DNA of 64,000 nt, taken from NCBI GenBank assembly GCA_001586965.3, contig LUCW03002172.1, positions 52,501-116,500 of the forward strand, written 5' to 3'. How positions within the stretch are numbered: position 1 is the stretch's first letter; the number at the start of each line of letters is the position of its first letter. The stretch comes from Sphaeroforma sirkka (lineage: Eukaryota; Opisthokonta; Ichthyosporea; Ichthyophonida). A program made the translations under genes and the position numbers. Shown piece by piece: positions 59,112 to 64,000 of the stretch. The notes below the pieces were generated by a model. That model searched no databases. It saw only the letters and a program-made list of their open reading frames with translations, and was not told the origin of the DNA.

Positions 59112-59681
59112 TGTAGAAATACCGGCCTCCGGTCAGTCTAAAATAGCAAGATCAAATGAGATAACATATTGGTTTTTAATTGTATTTGAAATAATTTGAT
59201 ACAAATTCTTTTTCTAATTTTTCCAAAGTGTTCTAAATTCACTTTGATGGCTCCAATAGCCTGAGTATTTGATATGACTCATTTACTTGGACCTATTTGA
59301 GACGATAGGAGATGTAGGATATTATAAACTAAATTTTATAATCTCTGAACTACTACTTACAGGTTTTGGTCTTCCCGCGAATCTCCAAAATCCAATAGGT
59401 CTTTTTCTTTTTTAACTTTTCTTCAGATGGAACTTTATTTATAGTAGCCAATGTATTAACTTGACTTACGTTCTTATGTCTATTCACAAATCAGGCAAGT
59501 GGTCATGAGCACTTAGTACTTCTAGTGAGAATTATTTAATAAAGAACAGCTAGAGGTACGTCCTGTGTGATCGAGGATATTAAGGCTCTTACCAAAAGGC
59601 AGTCCCGATCATTCTTACACAAGCTACCACTGCTAAATCCTAACTGACTTAAATTGTATCTTAGTTTATATAAATTTTACA
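59112..59681 (+). repeat. 3' LTR, first copy
   Basis: It is 570 bp, beginning TGTAGAAATACCGG and ending TTTTACA. It differs from the next copy at about six positions by eye and belongs to a slightly different subfamily from the two solo LTRs. Confidence 0.9.
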
Positions 59682-59875
59682 AGTTTAAGAAGATTGAAAT
59701 GGTTCCTGGACCAAATACTAAACGACATAGAGTACAACATGAGTCTGGAACTCGTACATATAGGCACATACTTACTCGATAAGCCATGACCGAAACTGTT
59801 TTACTTTGGTTTTCGCTTTACGGACTAGATCGTACCTTCACGTACGTCCGTAGTCCTAAAAGCTACTGGGGGCTA

Positions 59876-60445
59876 TGTAGAAATACCGGCCTCCGGTCAG
59901 TCTAAAATAGCAAGATCAAATGAGATAACATATTGGTTTTTAATTGTATTTAAAATAATTTGATACAAATTCTTTTTCTAATATTTCCAAAGTGTTCTAA
60001 ATTCACTTTGATGGCTCCAATAGCCTGAGTATTTGATATGACTCATTTACTTGGACCTATTTGAGACGATAGGAGATGTAGGATATTATAAACTAAATTT
60101 TATAATCTCTGAACTACTACTTACAGGTTTTGGTCTTCCCGCGAATCTCCAAAATCCAATAGGTCTTTTTCTTTTTTAACTTTTCTTCAGATGGAATTTT
60201 ATTTATAGTAGCCAATGTATTAACTTGACTTACGTTCTTATGTCTATTCACAAATCAGGCAAGTGGTTATGAGCACTTAGTACTTCTAGTGAAAATTATT
60301 TAATAAAGAACAGCTAGAGGTACGTCCTGTGTGATCGAGGATATTAAGGCTCTTACCAAGAGGCAGTCCCGATCATTCTTACACAAGCTACCACTGCTAA
60401 ATCCTAACTGACTTAAATTGTATCTTAGTTTATATAAATTTTACA
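59876..60445 (+). repeat. 3' LTR, second copy of the tandem duplication
   Basis: The ends are the same as in the first copy (TGTAGAAATACCGG...TTTTACA). It is followed by a different internal sequence that belongs to a related element. Confidence 0.9.
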
Positions 60446-60970
60446 AGTTTAAGAAGATTCTAGGAAAGTACAAACATGAGGATATGACGTATTACACTAC
60501 GGAGTTCGCCGATGGAGTACAGTATGATCTTCCACCATCAGCATTTGATGATCCGGACGTACTAAAGGCTTTTAATAAGAAGTTTCGCAAACGCATACAC
60601 AAAAATAAGGCTGATGCGGAAGCAATCTTACCATCAAATAAGCGACCCGAAGTGGTTAAGATCTATCCACAGACATCATACATTCCCAGCTTTAAACAGC
60701 ATGGAATGTACGTACCTCCAAAAGGCATTAAGAAACATCCCATCCACCATCGGGGACCACAAGGACCAAAGCCCAAACATAATAGAGTAATCGAGTATCT
60801 TATAACGTCTAAGTATACTTTGTCTGAGATTATAACATAAGCATTGGGGCCGTTATATGATCGAAACTTGTTTCCTTTCTTTTCGCTTGTACAATTCATG
60901 TGAGCTTTTGGAGTCTATGTGTTCATACCACATATAAGCCAACATTAGAATTTTCAAGCTGAGGCGGGGC
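60446..60970 (+). mobile_element. 3' internal piece of a second, related LTR element
   Basis: The open stretch includes MTYYTTEFADGVQ and FNKKFRKRIHKNK, which parallel YTYYKARFMDG and FNMKWNKRLHK of the first integrase tail. It ends with GGCGGGGCTATGTAAAAATAGCGGG, comparable in layout to the polypurine tract and LTR start of the first element. It is a fragment of a relic. Confidence 0.65.
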
Positions 60971-61860
60971 TATGTAAAAATAGCGGGTTCCTAATAATAG
61001 TTGAACAGTTAACGTATATTATAAACATATTAACGTTTATACTTATATAATACTGGAATACGTTTAACGAATTGGACATGAACAAGAACTGCGATAATCA
61101 AGATTCTGAACATGTGACAGTACTCAGTATAGGGATAATATTATGGGACTCTACTGTGGAAAATTAGATGGTTTTCCAAATATAGATTGGTTTTTTCCAC
61201 TGAAATGAGAATTGTACAAAATATAGGAAAGACACCAATCTGATACCTGAAAATGACACTTTGGGCATCTCTGATTAATGGGAGTACCATGAGAGAGGGT
61301 CTCAGGCATGAAATGGTTGATGGTACAAACCTATAGTATAATTCGATATTAATCTCAGAGCAAAACAATCCACTGAGAAAAGGACAGGATTAGAGTTGAT
61401 AGAATCCAGGACAACATGGTTTTGATTCCTCCTAGCCAGCCAACTAGATGTGCCCGTCTATGCATTAAATGGGACGGGGAGCTAGGTACCAAGTGATGGG
61501 ATTTAGGTGCAGATACATACTGCACCATCTTGGTGTTTTTGATTTTATATTTATTTTCTTAAGTTGGACTTAGAGGTATTTTATTGGTTAGATTGGGGAA
61601 TTGTTTCGAGGCGTGAAATGTAAACTAAGCGTCCAATGAAATGATATTTAATCTTAGTAACTAAAACAAAATAAATTTAGACCAAAGTGGTGAGTGATTA
61701 GAGCGGAACATATAGACAATAGTCTCAGTCTAAAATCCCCTAATCTTTTGCTCATTAACAAGGGCTGAAGCTAAACTTATTTAACATTTTGCATGTCTTA
61801 ATAACGTAAACGTCTTGGTATCGTATAGTCAGCCTAGAGGAGACTGACTCTGACTTCATC
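60971..61860. other. Probable LTR start of the second element, then anonymous DNA
   Basis: TGTAAAAATAGCGGG at about 60972 may be the start of the second element's LTR. No end is definable without another copy. The remainder has no gene or recognised repeat. Confidence 0.4.
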
Positions 61861-61864
61861 TTCT

Positions 61865-62380
61865 TCAGAGATTTCTGGTCACACATCATATGAAAGCGTT
61901 AGTGCTGCTACTGTAGTTAGTTGCTCTTGTTTTACAGTTAGAGAAATCAACTGTGATGGCTCCATTGCTCGACTAAAGAATTGTGTGCACCTAGGTTTAT
62001 TATCTATAACCTGGTATAACACTCCTCCAAAAGCTAGGTCAGATGCGCCCATTGCTATTTCAAAAAGCACGCCATAGACTGGTCCTTATACAAGAGGAGC
62101 TTGTTGCACTGTGTGTTTGAGTGCTGTATAGGCATCGTCACACTCCATGTATCGGGCTAATATATTGAAGACGTAGTTAATATCAAAACGTGAGAGTACA
62201 GATAGATTACAGTATGCACACATGTGTAAAGGACCGGTATTTTTTTTTGGTAATATTTCTTATGTTGTCGGGGTCGGTACAGTGTGATGTGACTCTCAGC
62301 TAATTCAAAGTTATCTAAGGCGTCGCGGATGTAGCTGTCTTGCACTAAGCTGATGGAGTCCGACGGATCTGAGGACTGGA
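61865..62380 (-). mobile_element. Ty3/Gypsy-like pol fragment (RNase H side)
   Basis: The minus strand encodes ASDLAFGGVLYQV and QFFSRAMEPSQ, the classic RNase H start of Ty3/Gypsy pol. ECDDAYTALKHTVQQAPLV lies just upstream. It is an isolated scrap with several breaks and no LTRs seen, unrelated in sequence to the neighbouring element. Confidence 0.75.
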
Positions 62381-62562
62381 CCTTACAGAGGATTTAGGAC
62401 CGGGCCAAAGGACCGGACCTAGGGGGATATTTGAGGGGTGGACTAGAGGACCGGACCGTTTAGTGGAATAGAGAAATTAATGGGATATAAGTGGTGACTC
62501 ATCTGAAACCATAGATATGAGTATTTTCACATAACCCGATGGTAAAGAAAGTCTCGTTCCAC
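62381..62562. other. Spacer with repeated GGACCGGACC-like words
   Basis: Short, imperfect repeats of GGACCGG occur at about 62398-62456. No gene is present. Confidence 0.5.
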
Positions 62563-64000
62563 ATAGGGATAATATTATTTATTTCAAAATGACAAGTATG
62601 TATGTTACAATGTATGAACATATGGTATGGCTCTCATAGTCGCTGTAGTGGTTCAGGAAAGATTGATGGGAAGAAGTGGTCAGTAAATTTCCGTTTGAAG
62701 CTTGGGCCAAGTGAGTCGACAATGGAAGATATGCGCTGAGTCAATTCGGGCCGGTGTTGACAAAACACTGTTACTATCGAATGTTCCATATGTTCGCTTG
62801 CTGACCTACTAAGTAGAGTACCCACCTCTGTGGTACGGATCGGGTCTGCGCCGTGTAGTGCCGCGGAATGGGATAGTGTAGAGTATGAAATACCGAGAAG
62901 GACCAGGTTATCCGTCATAATCCGGTCAAGGAGCGAGGATGAGGGTAAGCCAATGCCGCACCAGACCACGGATAAATTCGGAATGTGTTGGCTGGCCTGG
63001 ATCGGAAGTATCATAGGCGGAACCAACAAGCGCGATGATTTGGTTTGAACCGAAATTTGGAAGTAGTACTTCACTGACCGGGGTATGGGGAACATCTGTT
63101 GATGTGTCAGGGACGGGTGAGGGTACGGTGGTTCTTCAGCATGCTGGAGAAAAGATCCAAGGTGTTCGTGGAGGGTCCAGATACCGTGGAAGTCGTGGTA
63201 CCCCTGTAATTGCTGAAGGAGTTCAGGGCCAATGGGCGGCAGTTTTGGACCTACCTGGATGCGTCGAATCAGTTGTTGGATGCAGGTAAAGTGGCTGGTA
63301 GTGAACTTGTGGCTACCGGGGCAGACAGGGCAGAGACAGCCATAGTCGAGGAATGTGAACATGTACGTATTCGTTACAATCATAGCACAGAGCCGGATTG
63401 GTGTAGACTCGAAGCAGCAATTGAATCTGTCGTGTCTGGCTGTGTCTCGGTTTGAGGTTGGCGGTTTACCCATAACCAATTGGTAGTAGTATTGGCGCCG
63501 GGCCATTGCCATGATCTCCTTGTTGGACCAGCGTTTTGTTGAGTTCTTCATAATGTCGTCACAGCGTTGGCGGAGGGCTACATGGTCGGGTGTACGCCCG
63601 CCCGTGGTTTTGTGTACAGTTTTCAGGTGAGCATAGATACTGTATGGGAAGCACAGTGATGGTTTGTCGTTGGCCCAGGCGGGCTGCGTCAGAGGGGTAA
63701 GTGGATTTGTGCTGGCCATTGAGTCGAGTTGTATTCCCAGGCAACCTCCGAGGTAGTCCGCAAATGGTCGCGCCGGGAGGAGACCGCAAGAGTGAAGTAA
63801 GTTTGTTTGATGTTTGGGAAACCGAGGGTATTTAGTGCCCGTGATGATGGCTGCTGCTTGGATGAGTGCTGAGTTAAAGCGCTCGAACAGAGGGTCCAAC
63901 GCATCCTTCCATATAGGTGGAGCCCAGGCAATAATGTTCAGCCCATATGTAGCCGTGGATAGGATGAATGTTCTGAACATCACCAGTCGATTGCGGGGGT
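62563..64000 (-). mobile_element. LINE copy v (3' half, continues beyond the window)
   Basis: The minus strand has an open frame of 449 codons (63983-62634) covering the end of the reverse transcriptase, the RWSNKEIMAMARRQYYYQL region, the zinc-finger-like CPVCPGSHK segment and the C-terminal domain. It is the least damaged copy of this part. The 3' end at ATAGGGAT (complement of the CCCTAT end) has no poly(A). It also shows the empty target site for the solo LTR in copy i. Confidence 0.92.

Larger units (their letters stand above)
58931..60458 (+). repeat. 764-bp tandem duplication carrying the 3' LTR
   Basis: The internal 3' end plus LTR plus the flank AGTTTAAGAAGATT is repeated at an offset of 764 bp (LTR starts 59112 and 59876). 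The copies are about 99% alike, so the duplication is recent compared with the element. The junction shows a short ATTGAAATGG microhomology. Confidence 0.9.

Overview
The window comes from the nuclear genome of a eukaryote. It holds a spliced gene with at least fifteen exons and GT-AG introns, long microsatellites, LINEs, a Mutator-like DNA transposon with its own introns, and LTR retrotransposon relics. There are no bacterial operon features. The species cannot be read from the sequence; a unicellular eukaryote with large introns (for example an ichthyosporean-type holozoan) is only a guess.

Region 1 (1-32620, minus strand) is one large gene for a secreted, extremely cysteine-rich modular protein. 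I built it exon by exon: fifteen exons join in frame with every splice phase consistent, plus a possible sixteenth that runs off the left edge. About 1,700 residues are encoded here. They comprise an N-terminal signal-like segment and a glycosylation-rich region of about 300 residues, then about 38 tandem modules of 30-45 residues built round a D-x-C-x-N-C-C-x-Q-x-x-C motif, then a different C-terminal region. I do not recognise the family. One intron of this gene (2999-26311, 23.3 kb, with a GC rather than GT donor) is almost completely filled by a 31-bp minisatellite of roughly 740 copies.

Region 2 (32621-38215) is the gene's upstream flank, AT/GT microsatellites, anonymous AT-rich DNA, and broken LINE pieces, one of which carries a solo LTR.

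Region 3 (38216-60458) is a nest of mobile elements. An old LTR retrotransposon (5' LTR 38216, 3' LTR 59112) is interrupted by a solo LTR and by a Mutator-like element (41933-57536) with terminal inverted repeats and an imperfect 9-bp target duplication. The Mutator-like element encodes a transposase with a SWIM zinc finger and a CCHC knuckle, tandemly duplicated small exons, and a Ulp1-like C48 cysteine protease. Two LINE copies lie inside it. Between them, 47380-48540 is a fine-grained patchwork of LINE and transposase sequence that looks more like a consensus artefact than biology.

Region 4 (60446-64000) has the tail of a second related LTR element, a Ty3/Gypsy-like pol scrap on the minus strand, and another LINE copy on the minus strand running off the right edge.

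The only clear host gene is the cysteine-rich one. No tRNA, rRNA, CRISPR array or other RNA gene was seen.
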